Shown piece after piece: positions 44,946-55,120 of a DNA stretch of 64,000 bases. The position numbers and the translations under genes are program-made. The DNA comes from Leminorella grimontii ATCC 33999 = DSM 5078 (GTDB lineage Bacteria > Pseudomonadota > Gammaproteobacteria > Enterobacterales > Enterobacteriaceae), in assembly GCF_000439085.1 (NCBI RefSeq), contig NZ_AUUA01000011.1:1-64000 (forward strand), read 5' to 3'. Each line of letters starts with the position of its first letter. Position 1 is the first letter of the stretch. The notes below the pieces were generated by a model. The model saw nothing but the letters and a program-made list of their open reading frames with translations. It was not told where the DNA came from and ran no database searches.

Positions 44946-47216
44946 TCAGCCGGCGTTCTCACTTCCCGCCGGAGGCGGCGTCTCGACGTCAATACTGTCG
45001 ATGCGCTGTAGCCCGCGGGGCAGAAGCGTTCCTTTGCGGCCCCGCTCGGCGCGGAACTTCTGCAAATCTTCGGGCCGCAGCAGCAGCTTGCGTTTACCTA
45101 CGTGCAGCGTCACCGATGAAGACGGCTGAAGCAGCAGCAGGTAGGCAATCTTGTCCTCTCCGCTGGCCGCCTGCGCTGCAGGGATAGAGACAATCTTGTT
45201 CCCTTTGCCTTTAGACAACTGAGGCAAATCCCCCACGGGGAACAGCAGCATTCTTCCCGCCGCGGTGATAGACAGCAGCAGTTCGTCTTCTGAATTCACC
45301 TCCAGCGGCTCCAGCACTTTTGCGTTTTCCGGCAGCGTAATCATCGCCTTACCGTTGCGGTTGCGCGCCACCAGATCTTCAAAGGTACAGATAAAACCAT
45401 AGCCCGCGTCGGACGCCATCAGGATCTTCTTATCGTCCGTAGCCATCAACACGCGGTCAACGCCCGCGCCCGGCGGCAGCTGGAGCTTGCCGGTGAGCGG
45501 CTCGCCCTGGCTTCGCGCCGACGGCAGCGCCTGCGGATCGAGCGCGTAGCTCCGGCCCGTAGAGTCAAGGAACACCACCGGCTGATTGCTCTTGCCGCGC
45601 GCAGCCGCTTTGAATGAGTCGCCCGCGCGATAGCTCAGGCCGGAAGGTTCGATATCGTGCCCCTTGGCGCAGCGCACCCAGCCCATATCGGACAACACGA
45701 CGGTCACCGGCTCGGACGGCACGAACTCGTGCTCGCTCATGGCTTTCGCCTCGGCGCGTTCAACGATTGGCGAACGGCGGTCGTCGCCGTAGGCCTGAGC
45801 ATCGGCCAGGATCTCTTTCTTAATCAGCGTGCCCATTTTGCGATCGGACGCCAGCAGCGCCTGAAGGCTGTCGCGCTCTTTCGCCAGTTCGTCCTGCTCG
45901 CCGCGGATCTTCATCTCTTCAAGCTTGGCCAGATGGCGCAGCTTCAGTTCCAGAATCGCTTCGGCCTGGGTGTCGGTAATGCCGAAACGCTGCATCAGAG
46001 CCGGCTTCGGCTCGTCTTCGGTACGGATGATTTCGATAACTTCATCGATATTCAGGAAGGCGACCAACAGGCCCTCAAGGATATGCAGACGCTTTAACAC
46101 TCTTTCTAGGCGATACTGTAAGCGTCGAGTCACCGTATCGCGGCGGAACGTCAGCCACTCCTTAAGGATTTCAATCAGCCCTTTCACCGCCGGTCGGCCG
46201 TCCAGCCCCAGCATGTTCAGGTTAATGCGGTAGCTCTTTTCCAGATCGGTGGTGGCGAACAGGTGGTTCATCACCTGCTCCAGATCCACGCGGTTAGAGC
46301 GAGGCACCAGCACCAGGCGCGTCGGATTCTCGTGGTCGGACTCGTCGCGCAGATCGTCTATCATCGGCAGCTTTTTCGCCCGCATCTGGTTGGCTATCTG
46401 CTCCATGACGCGCGCGCCGGAGGTTTGGTGCGGCAGCGCGGTGATGACAATCTCGCCGTCTTCCTTTTTCCACACCGCCCGCATGCGAACCGAGCCCTTG
46501 CCGGTCTGATAGATTTTTCTGATTTCATCGTGCGGAGTAATGAGCTCCGCTTCCGTCGGGTAGTCCGGCCCCTTGACTTCGCCCATCAGGTCATCAAGCG
46601 TCGCGTTGGGGTTGTCCAACAGCATAACCGCCGCGTTAGCCACTTCGCGCACGTTGTGGGGCGGAATGTCGGTCGCCATGCCGACCGCAATGCCGGTTGT
46701 GCCGTTAAGCAGGATGTTCGGCAGGCGGGCGGGCAGCGTTTTCGGCTCTGAGAGCGTGCCGTCAAAGTTGGGAATAAAGTCGACCGTGCCCTGCCCCAGC
46801 TCGCTCAGCAAAAGCTCTGCGTACTTGGACAGGCGCGATTCGGTGTAGCGCATGGCCGCAAACGACTTGGGATCGTCCGGCGCACCCCAGTTGCCCTGAC
46901 CGTCCACCAGCGGGTAACGGTAAGAGAACGGCTGCGCCATCAGCACCATCGCTTCATAACAGGCGCTGTCGCCGTGCGGATGGTATTTACCCAGCACGTC
47001 ACCCACGGTGCGCGCCGATTTTTTAAACTTCGCCTGAGCGTTGAGGCCCAGTTCAGACATGGCATAAACGATGCGGCGCTGTACCGGCTTCAGGCCGTCG
47101 CCGATAAACGGCAGCGCCCGGTCCATAATGACGTACATCGAATAGTTGAGGTACGCATTCTCGGTAAACTGGTGAAGCGGCTGCTGTTCTACGCCGTCGT
47201 GAGTAATATCACTCAT
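44946..47216 (-). CDS. parC: DNA topoisomerase IV subunit A
   Basis: The breakage-reunion subunit of topoisomerase IV, which decatenates daughter chromosomes. 756 residues. The active Tyr is at about 124 in [10 protein letters not shown]. The quinolone-determining region [12 protein letters not shown] is wild type at the positions equal to E. coli Ser80 and Glu84. The C-terminal beta-pinwheel follows from about residue 495. It is encoded 57 bp after parE in the same direction, so both subunits are probably cotranscribed. Confidence 0.97.
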   Translation of the reverse strand: MSDITHDGVEQQPLHQFTENAYLNYSMYVIMDRALPFIGDGLKPVQRRIVYAMSELGLNAQAKFKKSARTVGDVLGKYHPHGDSACYEAMVLMAQPFSYRYPLVDGQGNWGAPDDPKSFAAMRYTESRLSKYAELLLSELGQGTVDFIPNFDGTLSEPKTLPARLPNILLNGTTGIAVGMATDIPPHNVREVANAAVMLLDNPNATLDDLMGEVKGPDYPTEAELITPHDEIRKIYQTGKGSVRMRAVWKKEDGEIVITALPHQTSGARVMEQIANQMRAKKLPMIDDLRDESDHENPTRLVLVPRSNRVDLEQVMNHLFATTDLEKSYRINLNMLGLDGRPAVKGLIEILKEWLTFRRDTVTRRLQYRLERVLKRLHILEGLLVAFLNIDEVIEIIRTEDEPKPALMQRFGITDTQAEAILELKLRHLAKLEEMKIRGEQDELAKERDSLQALLASDRKMGTLIKKEILADAQAYGDDRRSPIVERAEAKAMSEHEFVPSEPVTVVLSDMGWVRCAKGHDIEPSGLSYRAGDSFKAAARGKSNQPVVFLDSTGRSYALDPQALPSARSQGEPLTGKLQLPPGAGVDRVLMATDDKKILMASDAGYGFICTFEDLVARNRNGKAMITLPENAKVLEPLEVNSEDELLLSITAAGRMLLFPVGDLPQLSKGKGNKIVSIPAAQAASGEDKIAYLLLLQPSSSVTLHVGKRKLLLRPEDLQKFRAERGRKGTLLPRGLQRIDSIDVETPPPAGSENAG

Positions 47217-47273
47217 AGTATAACTTTTCCTTGCTCGCTAAAGCGGCCTCTGTAGGCGGCCTTCGCGTTCAAA

Positions 47274-49163
47274 TTAAACCTCGATCTCCACCAGATCGCC
47301 CTTCTCCTGCAGCCAGTTGCGGCGATCTTCCGAACGCTTTTTGGCTAGCAGCATGTCCATCAGCGCCATAGTGGCGTCGCTGTCTTCCAGCGTCAGCTGC
47401 ACCAGGCGGCGAGTGTTTGGATCCATGGTGGTTTCGCGCAGCTGAAGCGGGTTCATTTCACCCAGCCCCTTAAAGCGCTGTACGTTGGGCTTGCCCTTTT
47501 TACGCTTAAGCTGTTCAAGGATGCCCGCTTTTTCTTCTTCATCCAGCGCGTAGTAAACCTCTTTTCCAAGGTCAATACGGTAGAGCGGCGGCATGGCGAC
47601 GTAAACGTGTCCTTCTTCCACCATCTTGCGGAAGTGGCGCACGAACAGCGCGCAGATAAGCGTTGCGATGTGCAAGCCGTCTGAGTCCGCATCCGCCAGA
47701 ATGCACACCTTGCCGTAGCGCAGCTGGCTGAGATCGTCGCTGTCGGGGTCGATGCCGATAGCGACCGAAATATCGTGAATTTCCTGCGAGGCCAACACTT
47801 CATCGGAAGAAACCTCCCAGGTGTTCAGGATCTTGCCCTTCAGCGGCATGATAGCCTGAAACTCGCGGCTGCGCGCCTGCTTGGCTGAACCGCCCGCCGA
47901 ATCCCCCTCGACGAGGAACAGCTCGGTCACGCTCAAGTCCTGCGAGGAGCAGTCCGCCAGCTTACCCGGCAGCGCGGGCCCGCTGACCAGCTTTTTACGC
48001 ACTACCTTTCTGGCGGCGCGCATACGCTGCTGGGCGCTGGAAATAGCAAGCTCGGCCAGCTGTTCCGCCGCCTGTACGTTCTGGTTAAGCCAGAGGCTAA
48101 AGGCGTCTTTGATAATGCCGGAAACGAACGCGGCGCTCTGACGAGAAGAGAGGCGCTCTTTGGTTTGCCCGGCAAACTGCGGATCCTGCATTTTTAAAGA
48201 CAGCACGTAGGCGCAGCGATCCCAAATATCTTCCGCGCTCAGCTTCACCCCGCGCGGCAGCAGGTTGCGAAATTCGCAGAACTCGCGCATGGCGTCCAGC
48301 AGCCCTTGGCGCAGGCCGTTAACGTGAGTGCCGCCCTGCGTCGTAGGAATAAGGTTGACGTAGCTTTCGCTCAGGGTTTCTCCCCCTTCAGGCAGCCACA
48401 GAAGCGCCCAATCCACCGCCTCAACGTCGCCGGAAAAGGCGCCGACGAACGGCGCTTCCGGCAGGGTAACCAATCCGTTGACCGCTTCCATCAGGTAGTC
48501 GGTCAGGCCGTCCTGGTAGCACCAGCGCTGTTCGGTCTGATTGACCTTATCGACAAAAACGATTTCCACGCCGGGGCAGAGCACAGCTTTGGCCTTCAGC
48601 ACGTGCACCAGACGAGAAACGGAAAAGCGCGGGTTGTCGAAGAAGCTGGCGTCAGGCCAAAAGTGGACGCTGGTACCGGTATTGCGGCGACCGCAGGTGC
48701 CGATGACCGTTAAATCCTGCACCTTGTCGCCGTTTTCAAAGGCGATGCTGTATACCTGCGCGTCCCGACGAACCGTAACTTCCACCCGCGTTGACAGGGC
48801 GTTAACGACGGAAATCCCCACGCCGTGCAGGCCGCCGGAAAACTGGTAGTTCTTGTTGGAAAACTTCCCGCCGGCGTGCAGGCGGCACATGATAAGCTCG
48901 ATAGCCGTCACGCCCTCTTCGGGGTGAATATCAACGGGCATCCCGCGACCGTCGTCAATCACTTCCAGCGACTGATCTTCGTGCAGGATAACCTCTATTT
49001 TATGCGCATGACCGGCCAGCGCTTCGTCAACGCTGTTATCGATAACCTCTTGCCCAAGGTGGTTGGGCCTGTCGGTTTCGGTGTACATGCCGGGGCGGCG
49101 ACGTACTGGTTCTAGTCCGCTGAGCACCTCAATGGAGTCAGCGTTATAACTGGATTGGCTCAT
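47274..49163 (-). CDS. parE: DNA topoisomerase IV subunit B
   Basis: The ATPase subunit of topoisomerase IV, 629 residues (E. coli 630). The GHKL ATP site shows QEVIDNSVDEALAGHA and DDGRGMPVDIHPEEG, then GGLHGVGISVVNALS. The TOPRIM domain has LVEGDSAGGSAKQARSREFQAIMPLKGKI and ADADSDGLHI. The quinolone-related region PLKGKILNTWEVSSDEVLAS is wild type. It is immediately upstream of parC, unlike E. coli where the two are separated. Confidence 0.97.
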   Translation of the reverse strand: MSQSSYNADSIEVLSGLEPVRRRPGMYTETDRPNHLGQEVIDNSVDEALAGHAHKIEVILHEDQSLEVIDDGRGMPVDIHPEEGVTAIELIMCRLHAGGKFSNKNYQFSGGLHGVGISVVNALSTRVEVTVRRDAQVYSIAFENGDKVQDLTVIGTCGRRNTGTSVHFWPDASFFDNPRFSVSRLVHVLKAKAVLCPGVEIVFVDKVNQTEQRWCYQDGLTDYLMEAVNGLVTLPEAPFVGAFSGDVEAVDWALLWLPEGGETLSESYVNLIPTTQGGTHVNGLRQGLLDAMREFCEFRNLLPRGVKLSAEDIWDRCAYVLSLKMQDPQFAGQTKERLSSRQSAAFVSGIIKDAFSLWLNQNVQAAEQLAELAISSAQQRMRAARKVVRKKLVSGPALPGKLADCSSQDLSVTELFLVEGDSAGGSAKQARSREFQAIMPLKGKILNTWEVSSDEVLASQEIHDISVAIGIDPDSDDLSQLRYGKVCILADADSDGLHIATLICALFVRHFRKMVEEGHVYVAMPPLYRIDLGKEVYYALDEEEKAGILEQLKRKKGKPNVQRFKGLGEMNPLQLRETTMDPNTRRLVQLTLEDSDATMALMDMLLAKKRSEDRRNWLQEKGDLVEIEV

Positions 49164-49336
49164 GATTTGGCTTTCTGGAATCTGATTTTATTCCTCGCCT
49201 TTCGCACCGCGACGCTGTCGCAGTGGGGAAACGAGAAGCATTGGATCTCTTTATTTATAGAGAATAAAAACGATCGCGACGCGCCTGTCGGCACATACCG
49301 GCGAACTTTCCCTGCCCGACCGACTGAGGATGACTA

Positions 49337-49918
49337 TTAAGCCGCACTAAGCCCTAAAAAATCAACAATAGCGGGAAAATAGTGTTCAAAACCGACAAAG
49401 CTGTGGTTCCCTCCGGACTCTACGGTCTGACGGCAGTGCGTGTAGTACGTCACCGCCTGACTGTAATCGAGCACTTCATCGCCGGTTTGCTGCAATAGCC
49501 ACAGCAGGTCCGGTGCTTCCAGCGGCTCTATCTGCATCACTTTAAGATCGTAAACGTGGCGAGACTCTATCACATATTGCTGGCCAGTGTAGGGATTCTC
49601 GTTGCTGCCGATATATTCCTGTAGCCATTCGAAGGGCTTCACTGCGGGGTTCACCAGCACGGCAGGGATCATAAAGCATTGAGAGAGCCAGGTCGCATAG
49701 TATCCCCCAAGAGAAGAGCCGACGATGCCCAAAGGCTCCCCTACGCGCTCCAGCACGATATCTTCCAGTACCGAGGCCGCATCTGACGGATAAGGGGGAA
49801 TAGCGGGGATCAGCATCTCGATATGAGGATGATGCTCAGCCAGCCACCGCTTGAAGTTGGTAGCCTTGGCCGACTGGGGAGAACTGTTAAAACCGTGTAT
49901 ATAAAGCAGCGTCGCCAT
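49337..49918 (-). CDS. yqiA: Esterase YqiA (alpha/beta hydrolase)
   Basis: Small alpha/beta-hydrolase of 193 residues (UPF0227). [16 protein letters not shown] at the N terminus carries the oxyanion region. The nucleophile Ser is in [13 protein letters not shown], and the catalytic His is near [13 protein letters not shown]. coli YqiA hydrolyses short acyl esters in vitro; its physiological substrate is unknown. ATG at 49918 overlaps the cpdA stop by one base (TGATG), giving translational coupling. The order cpdA-yqiA is standard. Confidence 0.95.
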   Translation of the reverse strand: MATLLYIHGFNSSPQSAKATNFKRWLAEHHPHIEMLIPAIPPYPSDAASVLEDIVLERVGEPLGIVGSSLGGYYATWLSQCFMIPAVLVNPAVKPFEWLQEYIGSNENPYTGQQYVIESRHVYDLKVMQIEPLEAPDLLWLLQQTGDEVLDYSQAVTYYTHCRQTVESGGNHSFVGFEHYFPAIVDFLGLSAA

Positions 49919-50745
49919 CAATAACCGTCCGAGTTCATATCAGGACGGAACACATCGCTGTTTAAGCGGCATACCGTCGTTTCAACTGAACCATCCGCAT
50001 AAAGGTCAAGGTAGCGCCAGCCCGGCGCAAGGTCATCAATAGTAAAGTTAGTACAGTGCGGCTTAAACTGCACGCAGGTGGAAGGCGTAGCCAGTACGCG
50101 ACGGCCGTTCCAATCCAAAGAGAGATCCTGATGAATATGGCCGCACAGCAGCGTTTTCGCCTGAGGGTGCCGGTCTAACACCTCTGAAAGCACGTGCGCA
50201 TTACGAAGGCTGTGCTGATCGAGCCAGGTGCATCCGGAAGGCAGAGGATGGTGATGTAATAAAATAAGCGCATGGCGAGAGGCGTACTGCGTCAAAGATC
50301 GATCCAGCCACTCAAGCTGATATTCGCTCAGCTCGCCGTGAGGTACGCCAAGCACCTGGCTGTCCAACAGGATGACAAACCAGTCTTCGCCCAGCAGCGC
50401 CAGCTTGGAGGGAAGAATGCCGGCCTGCGCCATCGCGTCGACCATCGCCGGCTGGAAGTCGTGATTTCCCGGCAGCCATACGCACGGAGCGTGAAGTCTG
50501 GATATGCCGTCGGTGAAGCGTTGATAGGCGGCAAAGCTGCGGTCCTGCGCCAGGTCACCGGTTGCGACGATCAGGTCGTAATCGCACTCCCGTCCGGTAA
50601 TTTCGTCGAGGACAGCGTGAAAGCTCTGCAGCGTATTTACGCCTAAAAGCGTTTCATCCGCACCGGAAAACAGGTGGGTATCAGTAATCTGTAATACTCT
50701 CACTTTGGACCCACTCGCCAAAGGGAGTTGAAAAAGGCTTTCCAA
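49918..50745 (-). CDS. cpdA: 3',5'-cyclic-AMP phosphodiesterase
   Basis: A cytoplasmic metallophosphoesterase that hydrolyses cAMP and so tunes CRP control. The five metal-binding motifs are visible: [29 protein letters not shown] and CGHIHQD. It is 275 residues, the same as E. coli. The start is TTG at 50745, with AAGGAAA about six bases upstream; the resulting [10 protein letters not shown] matches the family N terminus. Confidence 0.96.
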   Translation of the reverse strand: MESLFQLPLASGSKVRVLQITDTHLFSGADETLLGVNTLQSFHAVLDEITGRECDYDLIVATGDLAQDRSFAAYQRFTDGISRLHAPCVWLPGNHDFQPAMVDAMAQAGILPSKLALLGEDWFVILLDSQVLGVPHGELSEYQLEWLDRSLTQYASRHALILLHHHPLPSGCTWLDQHSLRNAHVLSEVLDRHPQAKTLLCGHIHQDLSLDWNGRRVLATPSTCVQFKPHCTNFTIDDLAPGWRYLDLYADGSVETTVCRLNSDVFRPDMNSDGY

Positions 50746-50794
50746 GAGGTTTCCTTCAAAAAATTGAGTGAGTAAGCTCCTGCTTTCTACGTGT

Positions 50795-51208
50795 TTAACA
50801 AACGACAGCAGACCTTAGGCAAAAACGCAGCCAGTCCGCCAAAAATTGATTAATTTGGTGCTTTTCATCACGCTGGTGCAAATTTCTATTGGGATAATCA
50901 TAACTTGCTTTAAATCGAAAGATCTGTTGACTGGAACACACTTCTGCAACTAACGCGTCGTGATAAAGCCGAACGTTTAAACTCGGCATGCTCCAATAGC
51001 TGACTTTCGGCTGCACCTGCTTAATAGCAACCAGCGAGGTGTAACGAGTGGACTCAAGCGTTTCGATACTGTAAATCGCCCTATCGACCTGTAGCTCAAC
51101 GCGACTGCCTATTTTTTCATCGCGGGGGATCAGTCGGCGCAGCTGCGCATAGTTGACCTCGGTCAGGCGCATCATGGCGGGAAAATCAGGAGTATATCGC
51201 TTTTTCAT
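50795..51208 (-). CDS. yqiB: DUF1249 protein YqiB
   Basis: Conserved small cytoplasmic protein of unknown function (137 residues) found between nudF and cpdA across Enterobacterales. Recognised by [32 protein letters not shown]-like [14 protein letters not shown] and [21 protein letters not shown] near the C terminus. ATG at 51208 gives the family N terminus MKKRYTPDF; an earlier start at 51229 adds seven residues not seen in homologues. Confidence 0.92.
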   Translation of the reverse strand: MKKRYTPDFPAMMRLTEVNYAQLRRLIPRDEKIGSRVELQVDRAIYSIETLESTRYTSLVAIKQVQPKVSYWSMPSLNVRLYHDALVAEVCSSQQIFRFKASYDYPNRNLHQRDEKHQINQFLADWLRFCLRSAVVC

Positions 51209-51450
51209 ATTACATCGGTCGGACGCCAAACGTTCCTCTCTTCGTATCGACTCTGGTCTATTTTCGCCAGTAATAAATGTCTTGCGGTATTAATCGAACG
51301 GGCTTGCTAAATAGGCATTCCATTATGAAGGAAACTTTGACAAAAAATAAAGAAACAAATGCGAAAAGCCGAGGTTAATGGAGAAGTTTCTCCACCGAAA
51401 GGCCGATATAATACCCATGACAATATAAGGGAAAATAAATAAGCGAATGC

Positions 51451-51789
51451 TCAAACGTGCGTATAGTTCACTTCGCAATAAAAACCTTTCATATCGCTGC
51501 CGCCGGAAATCAGCCTGTAGCTAATAATATGATCGTTAGCCCGGCGGGAATAAAAGGTGAAATAGGAGTACTGCATTGCGGTAACAAAGGCCATAAAATG
51601 TTCTTTGATCTCGTGCAGTTCGGTACGTCGAAGGGATACGTCGATAATGTATTTATTTTCGATGACTTCGTAGCTGAACTCTAACACGGCCTCATGCTGA
51701 TGAAAGAAATCATAAATGGAAGAATCAATCCACGGATCGGTAATCAGCTCAATGCTGCTGATGATATTTTCAACAATTCGATTGGCCAC
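51451..51789 (-). CDS. Hypothetical protein between yqiB and nudF
   Basis: I do not recognise this 112-residue protein, and it is not part of the usual nudF-yqiB-cpdA neighbourhood. GTG at 51789 has GGGGAG seven bases upstream; an in-frame ATG at 51807 has no ribosome-binding site. The protein is soluble, with alternating strands (AVLEFSYEVIENKYIIDVSL) and an aromatic stretch (MQYSYFTFYSRRANDHIISYRLISGG), suggesting a small alpha/beta fold. There is no signal peptide. It lies on the same strand as nudF but is separated from it by a strong inverted repeat. Confidence 0.65.
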   Translation of the reverse strand: MANRIVENIISSIELITDPWIDSSIYDFFHQHEAVLEFSYEVIENKYIIDVSLRRTELHEIKEHFMAFVTAMQYSYFTFYSRRANDHIISYRLISGGSDMKGFYCEVNYTHV

Positions 51790-51845
51790 GGCGCGTCTCC
51801 CCGTCATTATTATTTTTATATTAGCAGCCCATTATCGCTTTTACA

Positions 51846-51875
51846 GACGCCGACGATAAAATTATCGTCGGCGTC
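51846..51875. repeat. Perfect 14-bp inverted repeat between nudF and the unknown gene
   Basis: GACGCCGACGATAA (51846-51859) is followed after two bases by its exact complement TTATCGTCGGCGTC (51862-51875). Outer arms ATCGC (51834-51838) and GCGAT (51881-51885) can extend it. No T run follows on either strand, so it may be an mRNA-stabilising or factor-dependent structure, or a remnant of a dispersed palindromic repeat. Confidence 0.7.
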
Positions 51876-51922
51876 CGAAGGCGATGATTAAGCGTTCAGG
51901 TTTTGTCCCCTGATGATGAAGC

Positions 51923-52555
51923 TCAGCCTACCCATTCTTTCTGCAATTTGCGATAGTTGAGCTGTAACCACTGAACGGCGATCACAGTTGCCGCGTTATC
52001 AATAACGCCCTCTTCTACCCATCGATAGGCCTGTTCGCGGCTAACGACGTGAACCCGAATGTCTTCATTCTCCTCGGGCAGTCCGTGAACGCCCTTGGCG
52101 TTTGACGCGTCAACTTCACCGACAATAATAGACATGCGTTCCGACGTTCCGCCCGGACTCGCCAAATAGCTCAGTACGGGTTTACAGCGCCCCACCTCAA
52201 TGCCGGCCTCTTCCTGCGCCTCGCGTCGAACGACGCTTTCTACGTCTTCACCGGGCTCGATCATTCCCGCAATCATTTCCAACAGCCACGGCGTTTCGCT
52301 GGTTTCCATCGCTGCAATGCGGATTTGTTCAACCAGCACAACTTCATCGCGCCGCGCGTCATAGGCCAGCAGCACGCCCGCGTGGCCTCTTTCAAAAATC
52401 TCACGAACGACTTCACCGCTCATCGAGCCGTCAAAGCGGCGGTGGCGAAAACGGTACTCCGTCAGCGAAAAGAAACCGCGGTAAAGCGGTTTCTGTGCAA
52501 TAATTTCAACATCGCGTTTGTCTAACGTTACCGGAGTCGGTTCATATAGCGGCAT
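51923..52555 (-). CDS. nudF: ADP-ribose diphosphatase
   Basis: A Nudix hydrolase that cleaves ADP-ribose to AMP and ribose 5-phosphate. 210 residues. The Nudix box is perfect: Gly at the start of GMIEPGEDVESVVRREAQ and the following EEAGI supply the G-x5-E-x7-REUxEExGU pattern (about residues 96-118). ATG at 52555 starts the conserved MPLYEPTPVTLDKRDVEII; a start at 52588 would add 11 unconserved residues. It diverges from tolC, as in E. coli. Confidence 0.95.
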   Translation of the reverse strand: MPLYEPTPVTLDKRDVEIIAQKPLYRGFFSLTEYRFRHRRFDGSMSGEVVREIFERGHAGVLLAYDARRDEVVLVEQIRIAAMETSETPWLLEMIAGMIEPGEDVESVVRREAQEEAGIEVGRCKPVLSYLASPGGTSERMSIIVGEVDASNAKGVHGLPEENEDIRVHVVSREQAYRWVEEGVIDNAATVIAVQWLQLNYRKLQKEWVG

Positions 52556-52668
52556 GGAGCATCTCTTTCTTAACGGATTTAGGAACATGCCCTATTTGAT
52601 GACCTATGGCCGCCGACTTCAACCAGGAAATGAAAAAAACGCGTAATTTTTCTGTAAATAATACAGTT

Positions 52669-52688
52669 ATGGCACATAAAGCTACCTT
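52669..52688 (+). promoter_or_regulatory. Candidate marbox (MarA/SoxS/Rob site) upstream of tolC
   Basis: ATGGCACATAAAGCTACCTT matches the marbox consensus AYnGCACnnWnnRYYAAAY at 12 of 14 defined positions. It lies 91 bp before the tolC start, in the nudF-tolC divergent region where E. coli also has a marbox. Activation of tolC by these regulators is inferred. Confidence 0.6.
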
Positions 52689-52778
52689 TATTATCATGAA
52701 TACTCTGGTAGAATTTGCGACTATATTTATGTCAGAGTCAGACAATACAACACGAGTGCTGTACAACAAGGATCGCCC

Positions 52779-54128
52779 ATGAAAAAACTGCTTCCTTTGA
52801 TTATTGGTCTTAGCCTGGGAGGCTTCAGTGCACTAGGTCACGCTGACGATCTCATGCAAGTCTATCAGCAGGCCAAAAGCAACAACCCCGATCTGCGCAA
52901 AGTAGAAACCGATCGCGATGCAGCATACGAAAAGATCAGCGAGTCCCGCGGCGCTCTGCTGCCTCAGTTAGGCTTGAACGCAGGCTATAACATCAACCGC
53001 GGCTATCGCGACAACAGCGGCAGCAAAAGCGACGTCAGCAGCGGCACGCTGCAGCTCAGTCAGACTATTTTTGACATGTCATTATGGCGTCAGCTCAACA
53101 TCACCGAGAAACAGGCCGGCGTTCAGGACGTCGCCTATCAGGCCCAGCAGCAAACGCTGATTCTGGATACCGCCACCGCCTATTTCAACGTGCTTCGCGG
53201 CCTCGACATTTTATCCACCACGGAAGCGCAGAAAGAGGCGCTGTACCGTCAGCTGGATCAGGCTCGCCAGCGCTTTAACGTAGGCCTGGTCGCCATCACC
53301 GACGTGCAGAACGCGCAGGCGCAGTACGACCAGACCCTCGCCGACGAAGTCGTTGCCCGCAACAATTTGGAAAACTACCTGGAAGTGCTCCGCCAGATTT
53401 CCGGCATGTTCTATCCAGAGCTAAGCTCGCTCGACACGCAGCGTTTTACTACTAAGCGCCCGAACGACGTCAACAGCCTGCTGAAAGAGGCGGAAAGCCG
53501 CAACCTGAACCTGTTGACCGCACGCCTGGCGCACGACGTCGCCCGCGAGCAGATTCGACTGGAACAAACCGGCCACATGCCGACCGTATCGCTCAACGCG
53601 TCAACCGGTATGTCTAACAACGACTATCGCGGCTCGGGCTCGATGAATAATCCCGATAGCATCAACGGCAACACCACCGCCGGCATTACGCTGAGCTTCC
53701 CGCTGTTTAGCGGCGGCCAAACCAGCTCCCGCGTAAAGCAGGCGCAGTATAGCTACGTCGGCGCTGGCGAAGCGTTGGAAAGCGCCCACCGCTCAATGAT
53801 TCAGATCGTGCGTTCGTCCTATAACAACGTATCTGCCTCCATCAGCTCCGTAAGCGCCTATAAGCAAACCGTCGTTTCGGCGGAAAGCTCATTGGAAGCG
53901 ACGCAGGCAGGGTATGACGTCGGTACTCGCACCATCGTTGACGTGCTGAATGCGACCACTACGCTGTATAACGCCAAGCAGCAGTTGGCCAATGCCCGCT
54001 ACGACTATCTGATCAACCAGCTCAACATCAAGTATGCGCTGGGTACGCTAAACGAAAACGATCTGGCGACGTTAAACCGTACGTTAGGCAAGCCGACCAC
54101 GACAATCCCAACGATCAAAACCAATTAA
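52779..54128 (+). CDS. tolC: Outer-membrane efflux channel TolC
   Basis: The trimeric outer-membrane duct for multidrug efflux and type I secretion. A signal peptide ends at GHA-D. Two tandem OEP repeats follow, with MQVYQQAKSNNPDLR at the mature start and the second-repeat motif RNLNLLTARLAHDVAREQIRLEQTGHMPTVSLNAS. The periplasmic entrance helices include YDVGTRTIVDVLNATTTLYNAKQQLANARYDYL. The length is 449 residues against 493 in E. coli; the missing part is mostly the dispensable C-terminal tail. AAGGA precedes the ATG. Likely partner of YbhGFSR and other exporters. Confidence 0.97.
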   Translation: MKKLLPLIIGLSLGGFSALGHADDLMQVYQQAKSNNPDLRKVETDRDAAYEKISESRGALLPQLGLNAGYNINRGYRDNSGSKSDVSSGTLQLSQTIFDMSLWRQLNITEKQAGVQDVAYQAQQQTLILDTATAYFNVLRGLDILSTTEAQKEALYRQLDQARQRFNVGLVAITDVQNAQAQYDQTLADEVVARNNLENYLEVLRQISGMFYPELSSLDTQRFTTKRPNDVNSLLKEAESRNLNLLTARLAHDVAREQIRLEQTGHMPTVSLNASTGMSNNDYRGSGSMNNPDSINGNTTAGITLSFPLFSGGQTSSRVKQAQYSYVGAGEALESAHRSMIQIVRSSYNNVSASISSVSAYKQTVVSAESSLEATQAGYDVGTRTIVDVLNATTTLYNAKQQLANARYDYLINQLNIKYALGTLNENDLATLNRTLGKPTTTIPTIKTN

Positions 54129-54159
54129 TCGATCGTTTCATCTCGTTTGGATAAACAAG

Positions 54160-54187
54160 ATCCCTGCTTCTAGCAGGGATTTTTTTA
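54160..54187 (+). terminator. Terminator after tolC
   Basis: Stem ATCCCTGC/GCAGGGAT (54160-54167, 54173-54180) with a 5-nt loop, followed by seven T. Confidence 0.95.
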
Positions 54188-54436
54188 TCCAGACGTAAAG
54201 CGAGAATTCGCGCACATTTTGCCAGATTGGGCATGAAAAAACGGCGAAAAAAAACATCTTTGCTTTAATTCATCAGCTATTTCGCCTATCCTACGGGGTG
54301 CTTAATTAAAGGGAATTTCCCCGCCATTTCCGCAGTGCTCGGCTAATGATGAATGCTTTTAAGCGCATTGTTAAAACGCCTTAATGGGTCGGCGTGGCGG
54401 TAATCAAACTTCGTATTTAACACCAGGATTGAAATC

Positions 54437-55108
54437 ATGAAGCGCACAAAACACATTAACCGTGACTCCTTTCGCAAATCATTTCGCACCTATCGCCTTG
54501 CGCCGGTTGCGTTAGCGGTTAGCGCCGTATTTATGCTGTCAGGCTGTGAGCAGGCTGACGAAAGCGTCTCTTTATTCAAAGACGCTGAAGAATGTAAGCA
54601 GGTCAATCCGTCTCTGGCGGAGCAGTGCACCACGGCCTATAACACCGCACAGGCCGAAGCGGTTAAAACCGCGCCCAAGTACGCCAGCAGAGAAGACTGC
54701 GTGGCCGAATTCGGCGAATCCCAGTGCGTAGAAACGCCTGCACAAGCAGGCGTTGGAGCAACCAGCCAGTCGTCTCACAGTACCTGGATGCCGCTGATGG
54801 CGGGCTACATGATGGGCCGCATGATGAGCGGCGGCTACGGTCAGTCACCGCTGTTTACCTCCAACTCGCCGAACAGCCCCGCGCGCGGCAAGTTCGTTGA
54901 CGCGACCGGCAAGAGCTTTGGTAACGCCACTACCGGCAGGACGATGAAGGTAGACAAGAGCGCTCTGGCGCCCAAGCCGGCCACCACGACTACGGTAACT
55001 CGCGGCGGCTTTGGTGAATCGGTTGCCAAGCAAAACGCGGCTACGCGCAGCACCAGCACCAGTTCAAGCTCCCGTTCAAGCAGCGGCAGCCGTTCTTTCG
55101 GTGGTTAA
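54437..55108 (+). CDS. ygiB: DUF1190 predicted lipoprotein YgiB
   Basis: Protein of unknown function, 223 residues as in E. coli. A long N region ([20 protein letters not shown]) leads to a hydrophobic segment ending FMLSGC, a probable lipobox (Cys37). Conserved features are [20 protein letters not shown], the [17 protein letters not shown] segment and a Ser-rich C-terminal tail beginning [17 protein letters not shown]. Lies 12 bp before ygiC; the tolC-ygiB-ygiC order is conserved. Confidence 0.93.
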   Translation: MKRTKHINRDSFRKSFRTYRLAPVALAVSAVFMLSGCEQADESVSLFKDAEECKQVNPSLAEQCTTAYNTAQAEAVKTAPKYASREDCVAEFGESQCVETPAQAGVGATSQSSHSTWMPLMAGYMMGRMMSGGYGQSPLFTSNSPNSPARGKFVDATGKSFGNATTGRTMKVDKSALAPKPATTTTVTRGGFGESVAKQNAATRSTSTSSSSRSSSGSRSFGG

Positions 55109-55120
55109 GGTCAACGCCTA

